Assembly (NCBI GenBank): GCA_017424575.1
Contig: JAFOYQ010000091.1
Span: forward strand, 1 to 46,495
DNA from: Muribaculaceae bacterium
Lineage (GTDB): Bacteria; Bacteroidota; Bacteroidia; Bacteroidales; Muribaculaceae
DNA: 46,495 nucleotides
Direction of reading: 5' to 3'
Positions 35,720 to 44,468 of this stretch are shown here, in pieces (positions within the stretch are counted from its first letter, which is position 1; the number at the start of each line of letters is the position of its first letter). A program made the translations under genes and the position numbers. Under the pieces are notes generated by a model. The model was not told where the DNA came from. It made no database searches and saw only the letters and a program-made list of their open reading frames with translations.

Positions 35720-36202
35720 ATGAAAAAAAATACATTTAAAAATCAATCTTCTGCACAAATTATTAATAGAAAAGAAGTTGAAGTCACTGCTCCAGATGGA
35801 GAAGTTTATATTGTCCTTTGTCAAATTGGTGCTTATATTAACGAGGAAACAAAAAAACAGGAACTATTTTGGCTTGAAACTTTGTTTGACGAGAACTTCT
35901 CTGATGACAAAGAACAAATGATTAACAATATCTGGCGTAAGTCTTTGCAGTTTGGCATAGGTGGTGGAATTCTTGGTATTAGTACTGGCACAAGGTATGA
36001 GGATAGAGCAAGAATTGGCATTCGCATTAAGGAAATACGAGAAGAGCGTGGTATTGAGGCACGAGACCTAGCACGTCTTGTAGGAATTGATGCAGCAAAC
36101 CTCAGTCGTATTGAAAATGGACGTTATTCAGTTGGTTTTGATATTTTAGCAAAAATTGCCACCGCTTTGGGCAAGAAAGTAGATTTTGTTGATATAAATT
36201 AA
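35720..36202 (+). CDS. XRE-family helix-turn-helix regulator
   Basis: A 160-residue protein. Residues about 98-158 are a Cro/C1-type HTH: GIRIKEIREERGIEARDLAR, LVGIDAANLSRIENGRYSVG, then ILAKIATALGKKVDFV. The N-terminal 90 residues (DGEVYIVLCQIGAYINEETK, ELFWLETLFDENFSDD) form a separate small domain not recognised, perhaps for sensing or dimerisation. The gene lies 15 bases upstream of the nuclease-like gene and behind a repeat-rich promoter, so it probably regulates the pair, like many defence or mobile-element regulators. Mobile origin is inferred. Confidence 0.85.
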   Translation: MKKNTFKNQSSAQIINRKEVEVTAPDGEVYIVLCQIGAYINEETKKQELFWLETLFDENFSDDKEQMINNIWRKSLQFGIGGGILGISTGTRYEDRARIGIRIKEIREERGIEARDLARLVGIDAANLSRIENGRYSVGFDILAKIATALGKKVDFVDIN

Positions 36203-36217
36203 TAAACGCTCAAAACC

Positions 36218-37333
36218 ATGGAATACAAGAATAGAATGGGACAGCATTACGCTATTTTCAAGAGTGGAGAATTAATACATATCAGAGAAGCTAATAAGAG
36301 CAACGAAGATTGTTTTTGTCCTCATTGTGGTCGTAGGATGCTAAAACGTTGTGGGAATATCCGTACTTGGCACTTCGCTCATGACTATAGATATGAAAAT
36401 GAAATTCACATGGAATGTTCTTATGAATCATATCTTCATGCATTTGCAAAGTTGAGATTTAAACAATGGTTTAATAATACCGATAGTATTATCCTCCATT
36501 ATCAGCAACCAATTTGTGAATTTGCAAATGACTGCATATGGAGAAAAAGTGAGGATAAATGCTCCAAAGGAGTTAACAAGTCTATTGATTTAAAAGAACG
36601 CCTCTCTCTTTGTACTCTTGAAAAAACAATCTCTGTGGATAATCACAGATTCAGAGCAGACCTATTATGGAGTAATCCAAAAAATCCAAATAATGATATT
36701 CTTGTTGAGATTAAGGTTACTCATGAATGTTCTCAAGAAAAGAAAGAATCAAACAAACGAATAATTGAATTTGAAGTGCATTCAGAAGAGGATGTAGAAA
36801 ATATCGTAACCAATGATATTTCGGAAAGTGAAACAGTTCGATTTTATGGTTTTAATCCCACGAACTTTATAAATGAAAGCGATTCTGCCAGACATTCGCT
36901 CTTAAAATTCATCTATTACAATTCGGGTAAAGCATTTGCAAGATCTGAATGTAATTGCAAGTCTTTTAGAGAAAGGTCAGACAACGCCCTATTAGAAATT
37001 ACAATCAAAAACGATTCAAATCATAGTCAGAATTTTTCTCTACCTGAACAGCAAAGCACACCATTCTCCTACGGGCGTCTCTATAATTGGGGCTTAGCCT
37101 TTGCAAAAAGCAGTGGATATAATGTCAAGAATTGTTATCTCTGTAGCCATCGTCAATATGATTTTGAAAATAACAAACTATCGTGTAAGTTGAAACTTGA
37201 TAAACCATGTAAGTCAACAGATGCCATACCTTGTAGCATGTATGTACTTGATGAAGACTATTATCATAAAAACTTAGAAGAATTTAATCAGTTTTCACAG
37301 GATAACGTAGTTAATGTATGGTCTAAAATCTGA
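36218..37333 (+). CDS. CoiA-like zinc-finger/PD-(D/E)xK nuclease candidate
   Basis: A 371-residue protein. The N-terminal zinc ribbon has C34-x2-C37 and H52-x2-H55 (FCPHCGRRM ... TWHFAHD), the pattern of CoiA-like competence proteins. ESYLHAFAKLRFKQWF (about 70-85) is a helix with conserved-looking Glu and Lys. The nuclease core is FRADLLW (D148) followed by ILVEIKVTHE (E164-x-K166). A Cys-rich C-terminal region (about 305-345, CYLCSHRQYDF ... PCSMYV) may bind a second metal. Arg codons in the first 146 residues are AGA/AGG in 8 of 12 cases, whereas neighbouring genes mainly use CGC/CGT, suggesting transfer. Role in DNA uptake, repair or phage defence is unknown. Confidence 0.7.
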   Translation: MEYKNRMGQHYAIFKSGELIHIREANKSNEDCFCPHCGRRMLKRCGNIRTWHFAHDYRYENEIHMECSYESYLHAFAKLRFKQWFNNTDSIILHYQQPICEFANDCIWRKSEDKCSKGVNKSIDLKERLSLCTLEKTISVDNHRFRADLLWSNPKNPNNDILVEIKVTHECSQEKKESNKRIIEFEVHSEEDVENIVTNDISESETVRFYGFNPTNFINESDSARHSLLKFIYYNSGKAFARSECNCKSFRERSDNALLEITIKNDSNHSQNFSLPEQQSTPFSYGRLYNWGLAFAKSSGYNVKNCYLCSHRQYDFENNKLSCKLKLDKPCKSTDAIPCSMYVLDEDYYHKNLEEFNQFSQDNVVNVWSKI

Positions 37334-37417
37334 AAATCAATTTATGCAAGTTTGACATAAGTTTTGTGAACAATACCTGCTTTTCTATAATAACAAAGGT
37401 TATATTTATAACTGAAG

Positions 37418-37462
37418 ACACAGGGCAACCCCATTGGAGTTGCCCTGTGTTAATTATGTTCT
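37418..37462. terminator. Hairpin terminator between the nuclease gene and murQ
   Basis: Perfect 12-bp stem (37418-37429 with 37439-37450), 9-base loop, followed by a T-rich stretch. It lies between convergent genes and closes the island. Confidence 0.8.
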
Positions 37463-37484
37463 TTTGTTCTTATGTCAATAGAGT

Positions 37485-38306
37485 TTATGCTTGTTCAGCG
37501 CGATAAGCGTCGCATGCACGTTTTACTTCGCCGTGAAGGAGGAGAAGGCGTTTTGCTTCTTCATATTCCAAACCGAGTTCTTCAACTACCATGCGAGTAC
37601 CACGGTCAACGAGTTTCGCGTTAGAAAGTTGCATGTTTACCATCTTATTGCCTTTCACGCGACCCATTTGAATCATTACTGATGTAGTAATCATGTTACA
37701 AATCATCTTTTGACCTGTACCCGATTTCATACGTGAACTACCTGTAACGTATTCAGGACCTACAATCATTTCGATAGCGATGTCGGCAGCTTGTGAAATA
37801 GGAGCATCAGGGTTAGATGTGATAGCAGCAGTCAAAATGCCACGTTCACGACATGCGTTAAGTGCGCCAATTACATAAGGAGTAGTACCTGAAGCAGCAA
37901 TACCGATAACAGTATCTTTTTCGTTGATGTTGAATGCTTCGAGGTCTTTCCAACCTTGATTAGTATCATCTTCAGCATTTTCAACTGGGTTACGGAGAGC
38001 AACATCACCACCTGCGATGAGACCGATTACCCATGATGGATCCATACCGTATGTAGGAGGGATTTCAGATGCGTCAAGCACACCAAGACGGCCAGAAGTA
38101 CCTGCGCCCATATAGAAGATGCGACCACCTTTTTTCATGCGGCTAACGATACCAGTAACAAGTTTTTCGATTTGAGGGATAGCTTTTTCTACTGCAAGAG
38201 CTACTTTTTTGTCCTCATTGTTGATATCAGTAAGGAGTTCCAATACTGATTTCTTTTCCAAGTCATTGTAAAGTGAAGGTTGTTCACTGATTTTTACAAA
38301 TGCCAT
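37485..38306 (-). CDS. murQ: N-acetylmuramic acid 6-phosphate etherase
   Basis: MurQ cleaves the ether of MurNAc-6-phosphate to give GlcNAc-6-phosphate and D-lactate. The 273-residue SIS-domain protein has FYMGAGTSGRLGVLDASEIP, PTYGMDPSWVIGLIAGGD, NPVENAEDDTNQGWKDL, GIAASGTTPYVIGAL, and GSSRMKSGTGQKMICNMITT, all family signatures including the active-site Glu in the SEIPPT loop. Slightly shorter than E. coli MurQ (298), ending after VKRACDAYRAEQA. Last gene of the recycling operon, 52 bases after the kinase. The terminator at 37418-37450 lies beyond its stop. Confidence 0.96.
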   Translation of the reverse strand: MAFVKISEQPSLYNDLEKKSVLELLTDINNEDKKVALAVEKAIPQIEKLVTGIVSRMKKGGRIFYMGAGTSGRLGVLDASEIPPTYGMDPSWVIGLIAGGDVALRNPVENAEDDTNQGWKDLEAFNINEKDTVIGIAASGTTPYVIGALNACRERGILTAAITSNPDAPISQAADIAIEMIVGPEYVTGSSRMKSGTGQKMICNMITTSVMIQMGRVKGNKMVNMQLSNAKLVDRGTRMVVEELGLEYEEAKRLLLLHGEVKRACDAYRAEQA

Positions 38307-38358
38307 ATTATATTTGTTTTTATTAATTTGTGAATTCTTAATTATACACTATAATCAA

Positions 38359-39195
38359 TTACGCGTGGTAAGCGATAAGGCCTTCCATTGGCGCTTGAAG
38401 AATTTTGCCAATTTTGCAATCTACTGCATCGGCTGCTTCTTCAAGTACTTCACGATAGTAGTGAGCGATTGAACCTACGAAATTGATGCTATATTCTTTA
38501 TAGTTTGCATAGTTTGCAATGTTACGCACGAAGAACGCTTTGAATGCATTCAATACAAGACGGTGCACAGCAGGCTCCTCGATGTTTTGGATAAGGAATG
38601 GAGTGATAGATGCGAGGAAACGGTTAGCTGGGTGCTCGCGATATACCTTTTGAATGATTTTCATACGATCAAGGTCGTATTGAGCGAGGAATTTTTCGCA
38701 AAGTGCTTCAGGGAGTTGTTTTTTCAATACATCACCTACGAGCAATTTACCAAGCACTGCACCACTACCTTCATCACCAAGGATATAACCAAGTGGAGAC
38801 ACATTGTCAACGATTTTTTCGCCATCGTAGTAGCATGAGTTAGAACCAGTACCCAAGATACAAGCGATACCTGCTTCATGACCAAAGAGTGCACGAGCTG
38901 CAGCAAGAAGGTCGGTATAAACTTCGATTACTGGAACTGGAACATGAGCAGCGATAGCACGACGTACATTGCCACACACATCGTCGTTGATACAACCTGC
39001 ACCATAGAAATAGATGCTTTCGAAAGTCATACCTTCAACTTCAGGTTTTAATTCATTGCCCATACGCTCAGCCATTTCTTCTTCAGTGAGCATAATAGCA
39101 TTCATACCAGGAGTGAAGAATTCTTTAACTACTTTTCCTTCTTCAACAGCGCACCATTGGATTTTGGTACTGCCACAATCTGCAATTAATTTCAT
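38359..39195 (-). CDS. murK: BadF/BadG-type sugar kinase, probable MurNAc kinase (MurK-like)
   Basis: A 278-residue ASKHA-fold kinase. Phosphate-1 loop is LIADCGSTKIQWCAVEEGK, phosphate-2 ACILGTGSNSCYYDG, then LGYILGDEGSGAVLGKLLVG, and the adenosine motif INFVGSIAHYYREVL. BadF/BadG/BcrA/BcrD-family kinases include the MurK of Clostridium and Tannerella, which phosphorylates MurNAc and/or GlcNAc at C6. Placed directly upstream of murQ and downstream of DUF5009, exactly as in the murTKQ arrangement described for Tannerella, it would supply MurNAc-6-phosphate. GlcNAc kinase (NagK) activity is an alternative or additional role. Confidence 0.85.
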   Translation of the reverse strand: MKLIADCGSTKIQWCAVEEGKVVKEFFTPGMNAIMLTEEEMAERMGNELKPEVEGMTFESIYFYGAGCINDDVCGNVRRAIAAHVPVPVIEVYTDLLAAARALFGHEAGIACILGTGSNSCYYDGEKIVDNVSPLGYILGDEGSGAVLGKLLVGDVLKKQLPEALCEKFLAQYDLDRMKIIQKVYREHPANRFLASITPFLIQNIEEPAVHRLVLNAFKAFFVRNIANYANYKEYSINFVGSIAHYYREVLEEAADAVDCKIGKILQAPMEGLIAYHA

Positions 39196-39217
39196 GTCTT
39201 ATTTATTATTTATTGTA

Positions 39218-40384
39218 TTATATTTTTATATATATTTTCTTTCTGTAAAGTATGTATCCAATCGACCAACAGAGGGCGATAAAGAGCAATGCATAGATGC
39301 ATGATGCGAGTACAGGATCGCCAATCATTGGTGAAAGGAACTCGCCATAAACATATCCCTTGATAGATGTATCGGCTGCACCAAACTTAAATGAACCAAA
39401 GATGATGCCTAACACACCTCCGAGCACATAGAGGAACAATGGATTGATACCAAATGCTTCAAAGAAACGACACCATTTCTTGTATCCTTTGATATCAATA
39501 ATCCATATCAACAATGCCAAGAATGTAGATGCAAGTCCACATGTCACGAGCGCAAATGTTGGAGTCCAAAGTTTTTTATTGATGGGGATTGCATAATCAA
39601 AGAGGAAGCCAAGAATCATCAATACAGCACCGATGATAAACAAACGATTTACACGCATATTGATATCTTTCTCCTCCATCATCTTCATGCCTGCCCAAAA
39701 ACCGATTAACACGTGAGCAATAGATGGTATTGTACTCAACAATCCTTCGGGATCAAATGCGAGTTTAACACCGTCAATAGTGTCTTTATACATGTGATCG
39801 ATACCGAGAACAGCTTGGTCAATTACCGATACAATGTTTTGCTCAGAGAACACAAGTCCATACTCATCAACAAGCAATATCACTCCATATCCAATTAGAA
39901 GTGTTGCCACTGCCCACAATATATGTTTGCATCGAAGCACAAGCACAATAATTGATGCAGCACCATAGCAAAGAGCCAAACGGGGCATAACGCCAAGAAT
40001 GCGAATTGTGTCAAACGAATTTGCTGCTTCTAAAAACGACTTACCACCAGCGATGCCATAGCACAACTTGCTAAACCATGCGATGCCAAGACCTATTGCA
40101 AAGATTATTACAGTGCGTTTGATAATTTTGAACAACAATGAACCCGACATTTTGAACTCAAACTTACGCATTGAGATAAATGTTGAAATACCCATAATAA
40201 ACATAAAGAATGGGAAAATGAGGTCGGTTGGAGTCAATCCATTCCAAGCTGCGTGTCCAAGAGGACGATACATGTGGCTCCACGAACCTGGATTATTCAC
40301 AAGTATCATACCTGCAATTGTGATACCACGAAGGATATCAAGAGCAAGCATACGCTGACTTTGTTTTTTTACAACTTCTGCCAT
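39218..40384 (-). CDS. DUF5009 (COG4299) membrane protein, MurT-like position
   Basis: A 388-residue polytopic membrane protein with about ten to eleven helices. ALDILRGITIAGMILVNNPG is the signature start (LDxLRGxxIxxMIxVN), and HAAWNGLTPTDLIFPFFMFI with following GIST is the next conserved segment containing catalytic-type His and Asp. COG4299/DUF5009 members resemble heparan-alpha-glucosaminide N-acetyltransferase. In Tannerella forsythia the inner-membrane MurNAc importer MurT encoded with murK and murQ is, as I recall, of this type; that assignment was not checked. It may import MurNAc or acylate sugars. Spaced 22 bases from the kinase. Confidence 0.8.
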   Translation of the reverse strand: MAEVVKKQSQRMLALDILRGITIAGMILVNNPGSWSHMYRPLGHAAWNGLTPTDLIFPFFMFIMGISTFISMRKFEFKMSGSLLFKIIKRTVIIFAIGLGIAWFSKLCYGIAGGKSFLEAANSFDTIRILGVMPRLALCYGAASIIVLVLRCKHILWAVATLLIGYGVILLVDEYGLVFSEQNIVSVIDQAVLGIDHMYKDTIDGVKLAFDPEGLLSTIPSIAHVLIGFWAGMKMMEEKDINMRVNRLFIIGAVLMILGFLFDYAIPINKKLWTPTFALVTCGLASTFLALLIWIIDIKGYKKWCRFFEAFGINPLFLYVLGGVLGIIFGSFKFGAADTSIKGYVYGEFLSPMIGDPVLASCIYALLFIALCWSIGYILYRKKIYIKI

Positions 40385-40393
40385 ATATTCTTG

Positions 40394-43192
40394 TTATTTT
40401 TTCGATTTAGTACAACTATCTACCAAGTAAGCGATAGATTTATATGGAATACCACTATTTGTAGTAAGACCAATTTCACATGTACGGCTATTAGAGTAAC
40501 CATGAGTAGCACCCGAAGCCTCGATTTGAGGACGAAGTTTGCGCAATGCATACTTATTGAGTTCAGGCATCATGAAACCTTTGTCGCCAGCAAAGCCACA
40601 ACAACCCACTTCGGTAGGCACCACTACATTGCGAGAACACATACGCGCAAGAGCAATAATTTTATCAGCCAAGCCCATGCGACGAGATGAACATGTAACA
40701 TGAACTGCCACTGTGTCGTCAATAGGTGTAAACTCAAGATTTGGAGCAAGGAATTCATAGATAAATTCGGCAGGCTCATAAAGATGCATTGACTTAATAT
40801 GATCGCGCATGCGATGGAGACATGGACTTTGGTCGCAAAGCACAGGATATTTGCCATTTTCTGAAGCTTCGAGTAATGCTTTTTCGAGCTCTGCAGTCTT
40901 GCGGTCAGCAATATCAGGCATACCTTTACTTTCCCATATCATACCACAACAAAGTTTCTTCATGTTTTTAGGGAAGATAACTTCGTAACCAGCTTTATTA
41001 CAAAGTGCAATAATTGTATCAACAAGAGTTTCTACCTTTTTACCCTTTTCACGTGATTGTCCCATAGTTTGGTTGATACAACTTGGGAAATATACCACTT
41101 TCTTATCGGCAGGTTTCACTTCTGCCTTAGGCGAATAGAATGCGCCAGGGAGCGACGGAGTCCACAATGGAACACCCACTTTGTTGAGCGTGCCACCAAT
41201 AACGTTTACACCACCATCACCAAGCACTTTTCCTGCAAGATTAGCAGCAGAGAGTACTGGACGGAACACTCCAGTGATTACATGCAATTTTCTTGCAGCC
41301 AAATCACCAATCTTGTATCCCATACTACCCTTTGGCAACGATGCTTGACGCAAATCGTGAATCATTTCGCCAGTGTTGTTGCCCATAGGACATGACACGC
41401 TACACAATCCATCACCAGCACAAGTAGAGTTACCAAATGTTTTGAATTGCTTTTCAAGACGTGCCAAGCGAGCAGGGTCTTCGCCTGTTGTTTTCAAACG
41501 TGTGATTTCACGTTGCGTTACAATCCGTTGACGAGCCGAGAGAGACTCAGAGTAGCCACAAGTAACACAGTTTACCTCACAAAATCCACATTCGATACAT
41601 TTATCAACATGAGGATTTGTCAAAGGCATTGGTTTCAAGCCCTTGATATAACATTCGGGGTCATCATTGAAGATTACACCTGGGTTGAGGATATTTTGAG
41701 GGTCGAAAAGTTCTTTGACGCGTTTCATCATTGTCCAAGCCTTTTCACCCCATTCTTTCTTAACAAATGGAGCCATGTTGCGACCTGTACCATGCTCTGC
41801 TTTCAATGAGCCATCGTAGCGATCAACAACAAGACGCTCAACAGCCAACATCAACTCTTTATAGCGGTCAATTTCTGCTTGAGAGTCAAATGACTGAGAA
41901 ATAATAAAGTGATAGTTTCCTTCAAGAGCATGACCATAAATACAAGCATCATTGTAGCCATTATCTTGAAGCAATTGTTGTAATTCCACTGTAGCCTTTG
42001 GAAGGTCTTCGATGTGGAATGCTACGTCTTCAATAAGCACTGTTGTGCCAAGAGGACGGGTACCACCTACCGATGGGAAAATACCTGAACGGATTTTCCA
42101 ATATTGAGAGTATTCCTCAGGCTTATCGGTAAAGTAGGCTGGTTTGTATAAATTAAATGGTTTAAGAATTTCAAGGATTTCGTTGATATTCTTTTGCAAC
42201 TCTTCGGGAGAGTCGGCCTTTGTTTCTGTAAGCACTGCAGTGAGTCCTTCGCCTGTTGGGTCATTAACGGCCGAGAGTGATTTTTTATCGAGAAGTTCAG
42301 CCCCAGCAACAGGACCTTTCTTCATTGCCACTACAGCTTTACATGCTTCTTCCAAGTCGCTGAAATAAAGCATTGCACTTGCTGAGTGAGGATAGAGATG
42401 CGCTGTATTTACAGTAATCTCTGAAAGGAAAGCCAATGTTCCCTCTGAGCCCACAATACTATGAGCAATAATTTCAAATGGATCATCAAATTCAACAAAA
42501 GGCAACAAGTTCAAACCTGTTACATTCTTAATGCTGTATTTGTATTTAATGCGCTCAACGAGTTCTTTGTCGGCACGAATTTCGTTGCGCAAATTCATAA
42601 TACCTTCAATAAATTGAGGTTTGTTCAACGCAAAAAGTTTGCGAGAACGGTCATCGCCAGTATCGAGCACTGTACCATCGGCAAATACCAATCTCACCGA
42701 TTTCAATATTTTGTCGCTATTGGCATGAGTACCGCAGTTCATACCCGAAGCATTGTTAACCACAATACCACCCACCATTGCCGAGTTTTTAGAGGCGGGG
42801 TCGGGAGAGAATATACGGCCGTAGGGACGTAGGTAGTCATTTACGCGACTACCTATAATCCCAGGCTGTAGTTTTATTGTTTCAGCACCTGGACCGATTT
42901 TATATCCTTCCCAGTGCTTACCTGCTACAATAAGAATTGAGTCACTAATAGCTTGCCCCGAAAGACTTGTACCTGCTGCACGGAATGTTACAGGAAGATT
43001 GTGTTTCGATGCAATTGACAACAATTTTGAAACTTCTTCTTCATTATTCGAGCGAATAACAATTTGAGGTATCATGCGATAGAAGCCAGCATCGGTACCC
43101 CATGCAAGAAGGCGAAGATCATCGGTATAAATACGATCTTTTGCGACTATACCTTTAATGTCTTGTAAGAACTTTTTATAAGCAAGTTTCAT
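40394..43192 (-). CDS. FAD-linked oxidase fused to Fe-S/CCG domains (D-lactate dehydrogenase-like)
   Basis: A 932-residue fusion. The N-terminal FAD-binding (PCMH) domain has LPVTFRAAGTSLSGQAISDS, RLQPG-like KLQPGIIGSRVNDYL and GGIVVNNASGMNCGTHA. The FAD-oxidase C domain runs to about 470, with IYGHALEGNYHFI and KAEHGTGRNMAPFV. Two 4Fe-4S motifs are CIECGFCEVNCVTCG (about 530) and CAGDGLCSVSCPMG (about 597). The C-terminal CCG domains carry CCGMIW and GCCGFAGDKGF. This architecture (GlcD+GlcF/YdiJ type) oxidises D-2-hydroxyacids such as D-lactate into the quinone pool. Since MurQ two genes downstream of DUF5009 releases D-lactate, it probably clears that product. Confidence 0.87.
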   Translation of the reverse strand: MKLAYKKFLQDIKGIVAKDRIYTDDLRLLAWGTDAGFYRMIPQIVIRSNNEEEVSKLLSIASKHNLPVTFRAAGTSLSGQAISDSILIVAGKHWEGYKIGPGAETIKLQPGIIGSRVNDYLRPYGRIFSPDPASKNSAMVGGIVVNNASGMNCGTHANSDKILKSVRLVFADGTVLDTGDDRSRKLFALNKPQFIEGIMNLRNEIRADKELVERIKYKYSIKNVTGLNLLPFVEFDDPFEIIAHSIVGSEGTLAFLSEITVNTAHLYPHSASAMLYFSDLEEACKAVVAMKKGPVAGAELLDKKSLSAVNDPTGEGLTAVLTETKADSPEELQKNINEILEILKPFNLYKPAYFTDKPEEYSQYWKIRSGIFPSVGGTRPLGTTVLIEDVAFHIEDLPKATVELQQLLQDNGYNDACIYGHALEGNYHFIISQSFDSQAEIDRYKELMLAVERLVVDRYDGSLKAEHGTGRNMAPFVKKEWGEKAWTMMKRVKELFDPQNILNPGVIFNDDPECYIKGLKPMPLTNPHVDKCIECGFCEVNCVTCGYSESLSARQRIVTQREITRLKTTGEDPARLARLEKQFKTFGNSTCAGDGLCSVSCPMGNNTGEMIHDLRQASLPKGSMGYKIGDLAARKLHVITGVFRPVLSAANLAGKVLGDGGVNVIGGTLNKVGVPLWTPSLPGAFYSPKAEVKPADKKVVYFPSCINQTMGQSREKGKKVETLVDTIIALCNKAGYEVIFPKNMKKLCCGMIWESKGMPDIADRKTAELEKALLEASENGKYPVLCDQSPCLHRMRDHIKSMHLYEPAEFIYEFLAPNLEFTPIDDTVAVHVTCSSRRMGLADKIIALARMCSRNVVVPTEVGCCGFAGDKGFMMPELNKYALRKLRPQIEASGATHGYSNSRTCEIGLTTNSGIPYKSIAYLVDSCTKSKK

Positions 43193-43213
43193 AATGACTT
43201 AATTTATCTGTTT

Positions 43214-44464
43214 TTACTTGTAGAGATAATATTTAGCCGATTTCGCTTTGAATGCTTCGGCATCTTTATTCCAATAATCGATAATATCGGCTACTTTATA
43301 GTTTTTAGAGAATTTGATACGAATTTGATCAGTACCACACACTTTGTCAAACATGTTCCAACGGTTGCCCAATGTTCCTTGACCATCTTCATCGAGGAGA
43401 CGTTTGTCGGGATACATTTCAGCCAAAATTTCCATTGCATGGAATTGAACCATTGTCAATTCACAATCGAGCACATCTGTAACATAAAGTTGAACCCCTT
43501 GAAGGTTTTCGCCTTTACCTACACTATAATATGGTTTGATGTGAATAGGACGGAACATAATACCTTTGAGATTCAATGCATTCAATCGGTTGCAGAATTC
43601 AGTTGCATCAATCCATGATGCGCAAATCAATTGGAATGGCATTGTGTAACCTACACCAATTGACACAAAGTACAATTCACCAATGATACCTGTTGTGGGG
43701 TAATAAACTGCCGATTGTGGATATGGTTGATGAGGTGAAGGAAGAATCCAAGGCATACCAGTTTGGTCAAATGTCATATAACGATGCCAGCCAGTCATAG
43801 GCACAACTGTCAATTTTGTTTTCTTGCCATCTTTCAACATTCCGTCGTTGAGCATAAGCGCAAGCTCACCAGGAGTCAAACCATAAAGATAAGGAATCTT
43901 AAATTGGCTCACCAATGAGAAGAATCCTTCTTCTACAAGGTTACCTTCTACTTTCAAACCCGAAAGTGGATTTGGACGGTCGAGTACCATGAATTCTTTA
44001 CCATTTTCGGCACAGGCTTCCATACACAAGCCCATTGTGCTGATAAATGTGAATGAGCGGCAGCCATTGTCTTGAATGTCATAAACAAGCACATCAACAT
44101 CTTTAAGCATTTCGGCCGATGGTTTCTTGTTTTTGCCATACAATGAATATACAGTAACACCTGTTTTAGAGTCGGTGTAAGTATCAACTTTTTCACCGGC
44201 AGCAATATCACCACGCACACCATGCTCAGGGCTATAGAGTGCAGTGAGTTTCACGCCAGGAGCATTAGCAAGGATATCAATTGTTGACACAAGATTGTTA
44301 TCAACACCACTGGGGTTAGTAATCAAACCCACGCGTTTTCCTTTCAACTGCTCAAAACCACCGTCGCGAAGAGTCTCCACACCAGGTTTTACTTGTGCAG
44401 AAGCCGCCATTGCCACAAATGCGGCAATGACGAGCACTGATATTTTTTTCAACATTGAAGTCAT
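43214..44464 (-). CDS. namZ: DUF1343 protein, NamZ-type exo-beta-N-acetylmuramidase
   Basis: A 416-residue exported protein. Start ATG 44464 (MTSMLKKISVLVIAAFVAMA, cut after ASAQ) places a signal peptide at the N-terminus; a longer frame starting at 44527 would overlap the permease gene and is rejected. The DUF1343 core has KRVGLITNPSGVD, LYSPEHGVRGDIAAGEKVD, VYSLYGKNKKPS, VYDIQDNGCRSFTFI, LDRPNPLSGLKVEGN and IGVGYTMPFQLI. The family founder NamZ of Bacillus removes MurNAc from the non-reducing end of peptidoglycan fragments. Here it would feed free MurNAc to the downstream MurK and MurQ. Spaced 4 bases from the AmpG-like gene. Confidence 0.85.
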   Translation of the reverse strand: MTSMLKKISVLVIAAFVAMAASAQVKPGVETLRDGGFEQLKGKRVGLITNPSGVDNNLVSTIDILANAPGVKLTALYSPEHGVRGDIAAGEKVDTYTDSKTGVTVYSLYGKNKKPSAEMLKDVDVLVYDIQDNGCRSFTFISTMGLCMEACAENGKEFMVLDRPNPLSGLKVEGNLVEEGFFSLVSQFKIPYLYGLTPGELALMLNDGMLKDGKKTKLTVVPMTGWHRYMTFDQTGMPWILPSPHQPYPQSAVYYPTTGIIGELYFVSIGVGYTMPFQLICASWIDATEFCNRLNALNLKGIMFRPIHIKPYYSVGKGENLQGVQLYVTDVLDCELTMVQFHAMEILAEMYPDKRLLDEDGQGTLGNRWNMFDKVCGTDQIRIKFSKNYKVADIIDYWNKDAEAFKAKSAKYYLYK

Positions 44465-44468
44465 GTTA

